This document shows positions 1-11,005 of a stretch of DNA of 64,000 bases, piece by piece. Origin of the DNA: Armillaria gallica (Eukaryota; Basidiomycota; Agaricomycetes; Agaricales; Physalacriaceae); NCBI GenBank assembly GCA_037576215.1, contig JBANDB010000001.1, forward strand, positions 1,922,001-1,986,000, written 5' to 3'. Position numbers and translations under genes: made by a program. How positions within the stretch are numbered: position 1 is the first letter of the stretch; each line of letters starts with the position of its first letter. The notes under the pieces are model-generated. The model saw only the letters and a program-made list of their open reading frames with translations, was not told the origin of the DNA and did no database searches.

Positions 1-336
1 TTGGCAGAAGGGCATGATCGACATGGGGAGTTGATTGTTGAAGACGCACACGGGGTCAAGCACACATTCAAAATCCATGTCACCCACCAATTTCCGATAC
101 CTGATGACACGTACACACTACTTGGTAGTGATATCTATCAACCGGTTTTCTACAGTGACTTGGACTTGCAGAGAGAAGCGAAACAGAAACGGCCACAGTA
201 CTGGGCTGTTGGACGACGAGTGTCAGGAAACCGATTTCAGAAAGTGTCAGTGCTTGTGATGGACAACTGGGAAGAAGTACAAAGGCTGGTGAATCTCCGC
301 TGGCTGGCCCCATACTCTGACAATGTACTAGTTTGA
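1..336 (+). CDS. 3' end of an unrecognised gene (5' partial)
   Basis: An open frame of 111 codons runs in from the left edge and ends at a TGA at 334-336. Base 1 reads TTG, so the true start lies outside the window. I do not recognise the product. It is a soluble, mixed-charge protein end containing TLLGSDIYQPVF and NWEEVQRLVNLRW, with no membrane segment and no cysteine pairs. It lies about 100 bp left of the AGCCTAGCC word cluster, so it may be host sequence flanking the outermost element, or that element's own gene if the element extends further left. The frame is free of the TGA damage seen in the elements to its right, but it is short. Confidence 0.4.
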   Translation: MAEGHDRHGELIVEDAHGVKHTFKIHVTHQFPIPDDTYTLLGSDIYQPVFYSDLDLQREAKQKRPQYWAVGRRVSGNRFQKVSVLVMDNWEEVQRLVNLRWLAPYSDNVLV

Positions 337-429
337 TTGGACTACTGGTCAATGAGGTGTTGCACTGGCAATGGTCCCTATCAAGGAAGCAGCATGTTTT
401 CTGCACTGTTATTGACAAACTGCAGGACC

Positions 430-640
430 TGCATTTAGTATTCTTAGCCTTAGCCTATAAATTGCTTAGGCTAGGTTAGGCTTATCCTGTACTTTTAGCC
501 TACCATCAAAAATAATATCTTGCACATCAGGATTAGCCTAGTCTAGCCGATCTATTTGGTAGCCCTACACAATTACTTAGCTAAAAATATCTAGTTTAAT
601 CTAGCCTAGCCTAACATTGCATGGTGCATATTCTAAGACA
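430..640. repeat. AGCCTAGCC-type word cluster, left part
   Basis: About ten variants of the word AGCCTAGCC / GGCTAGGCT, in both orientations, are packed into 210 bp (for example near 445, 467, 498, 535, 603). The cluster resumes at 21050-21150 once the hAT element is removed, and an inverted counterpart lies at 50290-50600. I read these as subterminal repeats of one large DNA transposon (KDZ2), which typically serve as transposase binding sites. No clear terminal inverted repeat was found outside the cluster. Confidence 0.55.
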
Positions 641-883
641 GTCTAGTGTATAGCATGGGTACCACAGGTTTTTCCAGGTCATGGGTATGGGTATTGATGG
701 GTACGGGTATGGGTCTACATTATCTTACCCACTGTCAACCCGACTAACCTGTACCACAATTTGCTTCCATGGGTAAACCTATCCAGCCATATGAGCCGGG
801 AAAGGAGACTGTACAGTACTTCAAATTAAGTTTTCTACAGTAGTATAAAACATAAATTTATGGTCTAGTTCAATCCTCTCATC

Positions 884-3260
884 ATGGCACCTACTGAGGA
901 CCTACCCGAGATCGTGTCTGGTAAGCGCAAGCAAGTTGAGACCGAACGGAGCAAAGCAGGGAAGCCACAGTCTACTCTCTCTAAAAACTCCATCGCATCA
1001 ACAGTCTCCAAGGCTACCAAGAAGCTCAAAAGTGTTGTGACAAAAGTCAAGCAGGTCACATCGGGTGCTGTCAAGGGCAAGAAGACTGTTCAATCTCCTG
1101 GTCAGTAATAGCTTTTGCATTGATTAACACCCACTCATCCATGAATAGCTGCATCTACCATACCCTCAGACAATGGTTCTCAAAGCAAGTCACTGGGCCC
1201 ATCGATAGCCCCATCTGGTACCTCAGCCATGGACGTTGACCTTCCGCCTGTGGAGGATCCAACAGACTCACATTCTGATTCAGACCATAGCTCAGAACAC
1301 AACAGTGTCGACAATCTTGATGAGCAGATGGATGAGGCTGAGCTTGGTGCGTCATTATTTCATTGCTAGATACCAATACTGATACAGTGTTAGAATGTAT
1401 GATGAAAAAATGGTCAGCTTCAGCTTATGCTTTCTTTCATCCAATCCCCACTATCAAGTATCAATGTGACTGTAAATGTCATGTCTTTACCTGCGCTGCG
1501 AAAGGATGCAAGCATAGTATTGCTTGATACCTTGATACAACTGACAGGGAATCTACAGGGAACATGCGGAAGCACATTTGTTCATGCTGGGGACTGGAGG
1601 TTCTGGATCTGGCTGACAATGTCAATGACCTAGAGGGTGCACGAAAGATAGTCAAGGCTCATAGTAAAAGCGGTACAATCACCTCAATGTTTGAACGGTT
1701 GAAAGGAAAGGGAAAAGTAACATACTCTCATTGCACTCACACCAAAACTGAGACACGGTAAGCCATCGAAACTCTAATAGGATCAATACTTACTTCAAAT
1801 TAATAGTGCAGAGATTGTACGATGGGTATCTGAAAGCCTGCATCCATTCAATATCATCAAGGACTGTGGGTTCAATTGCCTCATGAAAACGGGGCAGCCC
1901 AGTTACTACCTCTCTCATCCAACCACGATATCTTGTGATGTCAAAACTGTGTTTGCAAAAACATGACAATGTATTGCTAGATTATTACAGGTAAGCAACA
2001 TGCATATAATAGAAGAGGCATACTAACCTGCCACCAGGAATATGACGGCAATCTCAGCTTTGCAACAGATGCATGGACATCGCCCAATCATCAGGCATTT
2101 GTGGCTTTTACCATCCATTTTATTCATAATGGGCAGCCTATTAGGATGCTGTTAGATTTTCTTGAGGTCTCAAAGGTATTCTGAGCTCACATCTGATATT
2201 CGGCATCACTGACCATTGCGCACAGTCACACTCTGGTGAAAATTTAGTGGAGGCCTTCGAAAAAGTTCTCAAAGACTTCGGCATTATGGAAAAGGTACCA
2301 ATTATCACCTTGACACATGTAAATGAGACTGAATACCACTCACAGGTCCTTAGTATCACTTGTGACAATGCGAGCAACAACAATATTATGAGTGAAGCGC
2401 TCGGAGACTCAGATGATGTCCCATCCTTTACTGGACAGGACAGCCACACACAGTGCTTCACTCATATAGTCAACCTTGTTGCAAAAAGCTTGCTAAAACA
2501 GTTTGACCCCCCATCACGCAAATCCAATGGTAATAATGGTCCTGACAATGATATCAAGCATACACTGGAGAAGCTTGCAGAGGGACTTGAGATTGAGGAG
2601 ATGGAAGCTCGTTTGAAGAATATAGAGGTAAACGGGCTCATGGAAAGCGACAACACTGAGGGTCTGGTAGATGTAATGGCAGCACTTAGTGATGAGGACT
2701 GCCAGAAGTGGCAGCAGGATATCAAGCCTATTCAGATGGCATTAGCGAAGGCACGAGTCAATTAGTTCTGAATATATGCACCATTTCTGACACATAGATA
2801 TCAGCTCTGCAAGCTCTCATTCAAGATTATCCACTCCAGTACCATTCTACTGCCTTGATGGAAAGAGATTCTTGATGAGGACAAGCTGAAGCAAAAGATC
2901 CTGCCACGGGATGTTTCAACTCATTGGAATTCCACTTTTGACATGATCACCGCATTTCTGGAGTACAAACCAGCTGTCAAGAAAATTACCGGTGAGCAAG
3001 AGAATGACCTACATGAGTATGAATTGTTGAAAGCGGAGTGGGCGATTGTCAAGGACCTGCATGACATGTTACAGGTACTTTTGATCCACTGACATAAGCA
3101 TTTTCTCTTTGCTTTTTGACACCCATCATCCAGGTTCTAAAGGATGCGACACATTATTTTTCATGCTCTATGCCTAACCTCACAATGGTGATTCCAGCTA
3201 TGGATCACATCGACAAGGTTCTTGCCACCGCTGCTCTCAACACAGTCCAGTTCTCAGCGC
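884..3260 (+). pseudogene. hAT transposase, N-terminal and catalytic part
   Basis: A multi-exon hAT transposase starts at the ATG at 884 with a basic Ser/Lys-rich segment. Next comes a BED-type zinc finger (cysteines in CHVFTCAAKGCKH, then MRKHICSCWG, about 1475-1600). The RNase H-like core follows: FATDAWTSPNH (first Asp, about 2060) and ITCDNASNN with HTQCFTHIVNLV (second Asp, about 2350-2480). In-frame TGA codons lie at 1525-1527 and 1964-1966, where Arg (CGA) fits the frame. The last exon is cut at 3260 by Gypsy1. Joining across one copy of GCGC restores the frame to the piece at 20013, which proves the split. The gene is inactive as it stands. Confidence 0.85.
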
Positions 3261-4949
3261 TGATGGGCCTAAGACTTCCGTGGCAACAGCAACACCAACT
3301 CGGAATGAGCTTGGTTAATTAACGTAGTGGCACGGCAATCAAGGCGATCGTGTGTGCGAGTGGTTCGGGGCACCTCCGTGCAGTAGAACAATTCCTCTAT
3401 ACACAAGAATACACTGCGACTTTAAGTCTGCGAAGTAGTACTGCTTGGTAGTTGAGTACTAAATGCTATGGCTTCAAGCCGGTAGAGATCTCTCGAAATG
3501 AGAGGGAACGAAAATGGGTATGACGTGAATACCACGAATCCATATGAGAAAACGTGCTGTGAGACTAGAAAACATTGCTCGACGTTAATCTGAGTGAGGT
3601 GAACGACGGAGAATAGACTAAACGGTCGACAATAGTCTATGGGCGAGCGAGGCAATGAGAAAACGTTGTGGGGACTGCGAGTGGCGAAATAAACGTGGAA
3701 CAAGGTGCTGAGGGTGGACTGGCGAGAGAAAACATGGAACTATGAAAACTGGTGGCGATACTGGTCCTATACGATGCAAGGGTGCTGAGTCGATGTCGAA
3801 ACTTGTCTGGTACTGAAACGATCCTATCCTATGTCAAACTAACCTTCAAGTCCACTCGGGGGACTGATACTATACGAAAACTGGCTGAAACTGATCCTAA
3901 GTCTGCTCTGCGACTACCCAAGTGGGCGACAATAACGATGGCGAAAGTGAAACTGTAAAAACTCCAATGGTGCGAAAGTGAAACGATGACGGCCTATAAA
4001 AGATAACGGGGGCGAGGTATAGCGCGGTGATCACGTATTGGCACGGTATGAGCGTGCACCAATAGTGTTAAGAGCGAAGAGCGTGTAGCGAAGGACTCTT
4101 CACAGTTAAAACCATGAGATAACTCTGGTGAGCTCAAGAGTCGACGTGCAATCGAGAATATGCTGGTGCAAACGATATATTGCCATAGAACGGTGAATAA
4201 ACATTGTTTACTGGCGATAGACTAGAGTGAGACGATAATTGACGTAGTCTGGGGTCAACTGGAGATGAACTGCTTTTGAACTACGTTTTCTAACTAGTTT
4301 TTATACTACAAGTACGAATTTATAAATAGAGTATATATGCAAGACTTAGTAAGGCTGTAAAGCCTTGGCTTTGTAAAAATCGTAGGTAACATATGGTCCT
4401 TGGTCTTCTAAAGTAACAGCAACTCGTCGACGTTGCCGCGTATGGATGCGAACCATATGGGGTCATTGAGCAATGCACGGATCGTTAGGTGCTGTTTAGC
4501 TGTGGATTAGTTGAGCAATAGTCGTCGTGCTGAGGAGTACATGTGGGGTAACATTTTCTTGAAGCCTTGGCGAAGTAACAGCCTTAGTAAACATGGTCTG
4601 TAGTTGCCATAGCTGCTATTGTCGTAGCTGGGAGGGTACTCGCGTCAATCACGTCATTTTCATTAAGTGATCAATGAGCGCGTCAACTAGGTGCTTCTGA
4701 GTGATGCGTCAATTCCGTATTGGGATGATTGTCGATCAAAGGTGCCTTGTCGTGATGAAGTACGGCAATTATGATGCGTGGCAAGATGGGATGGATAACA
4801 AAGTGCATAAGGAGTGGTTGCCGTAGGATAAAAGTGGTATCAGTGTGTGTGCAATCATTGGTTTGCTGAAAGTCCGTTGAAGGGACAGTAGCATTAATTA
4901 GCAGGCAAAATCCGCGAATTCTGAGCGTACAGAGCCTGGAGGCTCATCA
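3261..4949 (-). repeat. Gypsy1 LTR (3' LTR relative to gag-pol)
   Basis: This 1689-bp LTR begins TGATGGGCC (one mismatch to its partner) and ends GGCTCATCA. By eye it differs from the other LTR at about 45 positions (about 2.7%). All but about two are C/T or G/A at CpG sites. At some CpGs one copy has TG and the other CA (for example GTTGAG here against GTCAAG there), showing independent hits on the same ancestral CpG. Confidence 0.95.
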
Positions 4950-4960
4950 TCCCCCCTAAA
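4950..4960 (-). other. Polypurine tract of Gypsy1
   Basis: Read on the minus strand, TTTAGGGGGGA directly abuts the 3' LTR start TGATG. This is the expected place and composition for the plus-strand primer of a Gypsy element transcribed right to left. Confidence 0.7.
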
Positions 4961-5209
4961 CTTTTATTATGTTACTCGGAAACATAAGACCGATGTATGA
5001 GTAACCGTATTCCCATGAGAAGTTAGGGTTTTGGGCTTGGTTGCCAGGAGATGACGTGGTGGCTGTACGATCTATCTGATATTGGTGATCGAATTGCTTT
5101 AGACACCATTAATTGCTGTTCACAGGCACGGAAGTCTTCGTATGTCTTCTCGTTTCGCAACGGAATCTTCTGTGACACGTGGAGGAGTGGAGAACTTTCT
5201 ATTGCTGCG

Positions 5210-5558
5210 TGACAAGTTGAACTTAGAGAAATTTTCCATTCCTCTCTTTTACTTTTGTTCCTTTGCCTTTGCCCTCTCGTTCCCCTCTACCTGCACACTC
5301 ATTCTCTTTTCTACTACTCTTTGCCTTTCTTCACAAGGACGTTCTTCCTCCTCTACCTCCAGAGGTGAGTACTCTTTTTTTTTTTTGGACACCGTCTGTT
5401 ACACAGATGGACCCTTTCCCTTTTTGACGCATACTAACGTTCTCCTTCGGTTTCACTGATGGTTTTTCAGGGTCATCTACTTTGCTCTTCACCCCTTTCA
5501 CCGGTGTTCAACGCTGGTCAAACTATCCGAAGCCCAACTGACTCGTCGACTGCGCGAG
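5210..5558 (+). promoter_or_regulatory. Promoter and 5' leader intron of passenger gene A
   Basis: A long CT-rich stretch (5228-5350), typical of basidiomycete transcription start regions, precedes a probable leader intron. The intron has donor GTGAGT near 5365, branch-like ACTAACG near 5433 and acceptor TTTTTCAG ending at 5470. The coding start follows at 5559. A separate promoter for a plus-strand gene inside a minus-strand retroelement supports real passenger-gene status. Confidence 0.5.
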
Positions 5559-7971
5559 ATGGCCGAACCTACCGACCCTCAGGAGCTTGCCAAGGTCCAA
5601 GCTCAGGATGCGTACAATGCCGCCGCCGCTGCAATTGATGACCTTTTGGACGATTTTCCCAATCCAACTTGGGATTCTATGAGGATGGATACCTGGTTGA
5701 TTGATGCTGTAACTCATTGGTTGTCTGGTGAGAAGAACTGGTCGCTGGCTGGTGTCATTAGCAAGGAGTGGTACAAGCTAGAGTACAGCTTGATAGCTCG
5801 GGTGCCCAACCTTCCCATGGATAAGGTGACTTTTGCGCGTACGGAATTTAACGAGTTGGTCGAACGAGCGGTACGTGAACCACTTTGTTGTTCTCTTTCC
5901 TTGCTGATAGTTTTTAGCTTGATTATAATCTCGATGTCGTGCCGTTGCCTGTGCGCCGTGCACTGACTAAACGTTCTAAGACAACAGCTTCTCCTTCTCA
6001 GTCGCATCCAAGTGCTGCGGCGCCTGGTTTTCGCATTGCAACTCCTATTCCTTTGCCTGCATCTTCGAAACCTATGACTCCTCTTCCTCCGTCTACAGAA
6101 ACACGGGTTATCGAGCCTAGTACGGCAAAGCGCGTGCCTCCCCCGCTTAATCCAAATGTCGGGAGTTCTGTTCCTCAACTCAATCTTTTGGCTGCCAGCC
6201 CTAAGGCTCCTGCGCCGTCGACGTCGAATTCTGAGGCGTCCAAGAAACCAGTCACCCAACCGCCTGCTGATAAGGCTACTGGAGCCCAGCAACAAACAAC
6301 TCAAAGGAAGGTGAAGCCTACGCTTATCACCGCTGGATCTGCCAATGTCGATTTCTTTCCTGACCCGACTTTGCCGCTCCACCAGAGGCCTGGCAAAACT
6401 GTCAACGTAGGTCGGCCTACTCATGCTACGAGGTCGGAAGCGTCTACACTTTTGAGAGTAGATGGTACATTTTCTAGTACTTTCTTTGTTAATGCCGTAG
6501 TGACTTAAAAATTTTCAGCCGCCACTCATGCTTCAGTCATTCCAGGTCCTAATCCTGCACACGAAGGTAGTGTCGATCTGCTTCTTGGCATTCGTGAGCC
6601 CTTATTCTTTCCTGGCACAGATGAAGAGGAAGAACCGGTCCGGGGGAATTTAGTAGAGGATGAACGCGTCGATGATGACGTCGCAGGTACCGATGGTGAA
6701 GATGGCGACCTGCGAGGTCAAGATGAAGATGATGCCCAAAGCAGTGACGAGGCTACAAGTCCTCTGCCCACAAAAATGGCTTGCCGTCTCCATCAGGAAC
6801 CGAAAATTTCGTTCGTATTTGACGAAGCTACTGGAGATTTCGTCGAGTCTCATCCGACTATTTTCCTTCCTAGGCCAGCCCTTCCGTCTTCTCGAATTCA
6901 AGTTCCGCGACGATCTGCTCGTTCACACGTCTCCCCTGACAACTCTACTGCCGCCTATCTTAAGGCAGTCCAAAGCTCCAAGCCCGACGCTAAGAAGAAA
7001 AAGAGGGATGCGAAAGGCAAGGACAAGGCTTCTGAGGTTGCCATACCTCGTAAGTGTACGAGGGATGAAGATGAAAGCTCGCAAGTTGTAGATAAACCTG
7101 TGGCAAAAAAACTGAAGTCGAAGGAACGTAAGGAGGACGACGTCAAAGGTAAGTGATCTTTGAGAACTCTTCTCTCCCACTAATTTCCTTTTCTAGTTGT
7201 TCGTGCTATGCCAGTTGTCCGAAAACGTGGACCTGGACCGTCGAAACCACCGCCTGTCACCTTAGGCATCAGTGGAGGGGGTTTCGGTGAACAGGTCCCC
7301 TCAACTGCTAAGGCCATCTGGAATGGTATCAAGAGTATTGGTGTCCTTAAGGTCGACCAGGACTTCGGCGATTTCGTGCAGATAGATGAGAGTTACTGGA
7401 GTAAGGCTGTCGTGCCTTTCGTAGGTGAACGAGTAAGTGCTTTTTAAAGTTGTGTTAATCGCGCTTTTCTTGATGATTTTGTGACAGTATACCACTGCTT
7501 GCGACCATTGTCGGCGCCTCGGAACTCAGTGCCGAAAGCTCTTGACACATACAGTTAAGTGCGTGCGCTGCCACTATTCGAAGCTCCCCTGCAAGGTTAA
7601 CGGGGTTGCTGCATTAAATCCTATCAATCACTACCGTCCAAAGGGCTCTGGTAAGCTTCTTCTTCCTCTTTTCTTTTTATGTTGTGCTGACTCTTCTTTT
7701 TGCAGACGCAGTTAACACTTTCGAGGCCGCCGTCAATGCGATCGAGGCCAATAGTACTGCCATCGCTGCGATTACTCAGCAATTCCTGGCAGGCCTTAAC
7801 GTTATCGCGCACACTGACAGTATCCGTGCCCAGACGTTTCAACTCCGTGGCTGCCTGGATCCTGTCGAGGATGAAGATGAAGATGTTGAGGAAGAGGATG
7901 ACGATGGTGAGGCACCAGAAGATGTTGCTGAAGGTGTCGCGGGTCCTTCCAAGAAACGGAAGCATAAGTAG
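5559..7971 (+). CDS. Passenger gene A: Zn2Cys6-like protein antisense to Gypsy1 gag-pol
   Basis: Six exons joined at consensus GT-AG sites give an open frame of about 717 residues: 5559-5870, 5918-6464, 6519-7148, 7197-7432, 7488-7650, 7706-7971. The N-terminus is a helical, Ala-rich domain. Exons 2 and 3 are Pro/Ser-rich, then acidic, then Lys-rich. Exon 5 holds C-X2-C-X6-C-X9-C-X2-C-X6-C (from ACDHCRRLGTQC to KLPC), which matches the Zn(II)2Cys6 spacing of fungal transcription factors apart from a longer middle loop. The C-terminus has a coiled-coil-like Ala/Ile segment, an acidic run and a KKRKHK tail that could be a nuclear signal. I infer a nuclear DNA-binding role. No stop interrupts it, unlike gag-pol. 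I know no named family. Confidence 0.7.
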
Positions 7972-8824
7972 GTCTGGACTGCTGGAACTGGGACCTTGGT
8001 CGTCGGCTGGCATTGTCTCTTGGGAGTATGATTCCAAACATTTTTGAACATTTTACATACGGACTTGTATCGCACGCCTATGGGCAAATTTTTTTTTTCG
8101 TACTTTGCATGTAACCGCCCCAAAGAGGGTTGAAATATAAATAAAATCGTGTTTTCTTGCTCTGTCTTGTGTGATTTTATGGATTTTTGAGTGATTTTCC
8201 GGTGAATTTGGACTTAGAGAAATTTCAGCGGCTGGGGCTCACGTGCTAGGGTTCACGTGATCGTCCACCTTGGGCTGTTTCTTGAAATAATTTCTCCAAG
8301 TCTGAATTGCTGTGAAATTCAAATGGTAAGGAATGTGGATGGCCATGGCTCTAGTGCCGTTGGCCTTTGGTTTCGTCGTGCTTCGCGTTACTGGTCATGA
8401 GTTTTCGTTACTGAGGTATGATTTTGGTGATATCTCCATCGTGTGTAGTCAAATTGATGTTGGAGCGTGGTATTTTTGTCGCTAGGAATGATATTTTTGT
8501 AGTTTTTCGTGGAGTATTTTGTAGATTGAAGGGTCATTTCTTTCATGATTTCGTTACTTTTTGTGCAAAAATGTCGTGTTTTCGTCCTATGAACAACATG
8601 GGGACCATGTCTCTCCCCCCTAAGCTTTTTAAATCTTTGCCGGCCTTGGCTGAAAAGATTTGAACCGAGGTTCGAAGACTTGTAATTTGAAAGTGAATGC
8701 CGCTGAGTTTTGAAAGTTGCAAACATGTGGTTGGACTCCATGCTGCGTTCTGTCGAGCATATGATCCAAGCCCGATAGGAATTTTCGCATAAATGTGATG
8801 AGGTGAGTTGCTTCTGAGTTTTCA
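7972..8824 (+). other. Spacer between passenger genes A and B
   Basis: No gene is supported here. The first 200 bp after the TAG at 7969-7971 is a T-rich 3' flank with AATATAAATAAAA near 8135. The rest is the upstream region of gene B. Long minus-strand frames across 8388-8981 lack family features and look like chance openings. Confidence 0.4.
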
Positions 8825-8830
8825 TATAAA
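8825..8830 (+). promoter_or_regulatory. TATA box of passenger gene B
   Basis: TATAAA lies 55 bp upstream of the gene B start codon at 8886, within TTTTCATATAAAGGC. It is the only good TATA element close to that start and in the right orientation. Confidence 0.5.
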
Positions 8831-8885
8831 GGCAACGTTTTCTCATCGTCGTGTCCTCAGAATCATCGCATTTCACTGAATCGCC

Positions 8886-10807
8886 ATGTCTACTTCTGCT
8901 GCTCAAACTATTCCATCTCTCATCTCCCTTGTCAAGCGTGCTGATGCCGTCTTGCAAGCCCCTCTCGAGCCTAATGCGCAATTATTGTGTCGCACCACCT
9001 ACTTTGACGAGGCAGCACACATCAAGGTAAATTGCCATGCTCCTGTGCGGGTTTTCATGCTTTAATTGACGTTGAATAGTGCCAGGTCAAAGTGTACTAT
9101 CCCTCCGCTCTCAAGGAAGAATTCTTTAAGACGTTCGAGGCTGTCGTCGATGGCTGCGTCTCTAAGTTCAACTTCCGCGAGACTTGGGACACCATGCTCA
9201 AGATCAAGTCGGACCGTCTCAAGTTTTCTGTCAGTGGACAGTACTCCATCTCCGGCAACCAAATCTTGGACGCTTTGGAGGTTCTCCCTCCCTTGCATTA
9301 CCGTATCGACGACGATATCCAGATGTCGTCTGCTCCATTCACTCCCAATGTCGCTCCTTCCAAGGAAGTTCAGACCGCGCCTTTGTCTTCGGACGCCGCA
9401 TCTGCTTCTGTCTCTCAGGGTGCCGACTTGGTATTGGAGGAGGAAACTCCTGCTAGGGAAGCTCGTGCCGTGTCTCCTTCTACGGTCTCTTCTGCAGATT
9501 GGGTGGTACGTGCTTCGAATCAATTAAAGCCGTAGCATCACGTTAATTTGACTTGGTATGATCTAGATGCCATCTCCGGTTGTCGCTCCTTCTGGTGCCT
9601 TCATTGAGCAATTTGCCGAGAAAGAAGGTACCCTCAAGGACGCTGTTCAGATTGGTGAGAAGATCACCGATCTGTATCGCCGCTCTTTCAACAAGGCTGA
9701 CCTTCAGTACAGCAACACGTTCTGCGCCTATTGCTCGGGCACTCCTAGTCATCCCGCTCATTGATGTCCTGCTCGATCCGCCAAGGTACGTTTTCTCTTA
9801 AAATCCACGTTTTCTTTTGTATTGACGTGAATCTAAGGCTGTTCATCCTTGCGGGCCTTGCATTCTTGAGGGCACCGAGTGCTGGGCTGTCTTCGGTCTG
9901 CCACGCTTGCCACTAATCCGTGACTCGCCACTGCATCGGAGGTCTTCCCGACCGACAAATTCTCTTGATGTCGTTCAAGGATCCTCATCCGGAGAACGAT
10001 AAAAATATCCTCAACATTATTGATGAGCTCATCGATGCTGATCCTTATGGCACTAGTAAGTTCTTGTCTTCCGTGTTTCTGGTCTGTGGTTACTAATTCC
10101 ATGCGTTTACAGCTCCTTCGCCTGACATTAGTGATGATCCTCATACGGAAGCCATCATCCACAATGCGGCAGAGTTCGTTGGAGCGAACTATCAACAGTT
10201 TACTCCTCAGGGCAGGTCTATAGCCTCGTTGGTGAAGACGAAGGACTCTTTCTACCATCAGTTGGAGTCCAACACCTGCGATCTCTATTTGCACCTGAAG
10301 ATTCGTCACGTCCTCATCCAGCATTACCGTCTTGTCGCGGTTAAACTCGATGAGACGTGTGCTCAAGAGGAAGCGGAGGCTAGTACTGCGGCCAAGATGC
10401 GGACCGACAATCATGCTACGTCTTCTCGCAAAACCTATGTTCCTTGGTGGCAGAATAAGCACCAGCACTCGGGTCGTGGCCACGATAAGAAGAACCAATC
10501 GAAGAACAAGGGCAAAAAGGAGGATCGGAAGGGTAAAGGTAAACACGAGGCTGCCCAGTACATTAAGGAATGTGCTGGGTGGGGTTGTGACCATAATAAC
10601 TGCGATTCTAACATGGAGACTCCAGACCCTGTCCCAGCTCTTTGTACTTGCCGTGGTTGGGGCCATTGTGATGAAGCTAACTGTCCTTCTAAAGGCAGCT
10701 GGACTCCGCCTCCCCAGGCATCTGTCGAGTACCAGGACGGTGTCTCCGGTAACTATGGAGGAAACTGGCAGAGCAAGGCAGGCTCCAGTCGTCGTGGTCG
10801 TTACTAG
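8886..10807 (+). pseudogene. Passenger gene B: zinc-knuckle-like, Gly/Arg-tailed protein, two nonsense codons
   Basis: The ATG at 8886 opens exon 1 (to 9026), then about 9080-9505, from 9567, and so on, ending at the TAG at 10805-10807. The product starts with a helical domain (IPSLISLVKRADAVLQ), then an acidic linker. Next come a cysteine motif like a CCHC knuckle (FCAYCSGTPSHPAH then C), a second Cys/His cluster near 9905-9945, a conserved-looking domain (NIIDELIDADPYG...), a long Lys/Gly run and a Cys-rich, Gly/Arg-rich tail. This suggests nucleic-acid binding. TGA at 9762-9764 and TAA at 9914-9916 break it. Both are C-to-T changes from CGA or CAA. The exon join near 9830 is uncertain. Confidence 0.55.
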
Positions 10808-10888
10808 AGTTGCCGTGGTCGCCTAAGTGGTTGTATTCAATTTGTACGGACAATTTTGCAGGGGTATATTTTGAACGAGTGTCGGGGA

Positions 10889-10908
10889 ACCGGTATGGAT
10901 ATACCGGT
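10889..10908. other. 8-bp-stem hairpin between convergent gene B and pol
   Basis: ACCGGTAT - GGAT - ATACCGGT forms a perfect 8-bp stem with a 4-base loop. It lies in the 198-bp gap between the ends of gene B (plus) and pol (minus). A role in ending convergent transcription is a guess. Confidence 0.3.
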
Positions 10909-11005
10909 CGGAATAATTAGCTATGAATGAATGTGTAGGGGTTCCAAAATGGAGCCCAATTATTTATATAAAATTTTTGGTTTTCGCCAATGTCTCGAGT
11001 GAAAA

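Noticed and set aside
430..640. TTAGGCTAGG-like words as telomeric repeats
   Set aside because: The words are irregular, occur in both orientations and mark element ends. They are not a tandem array.
5714..6424. 236-codon minus-strand open frame
   Set aside because: Very Arg-rich shadow of gene A exon 2.
9833..10666. 277-codon minus-strand open frame
   Set aside because: Antisense to gene B, Arg/Leu-rich with no family feature, and gene B has splice sites and a recognisable tail.
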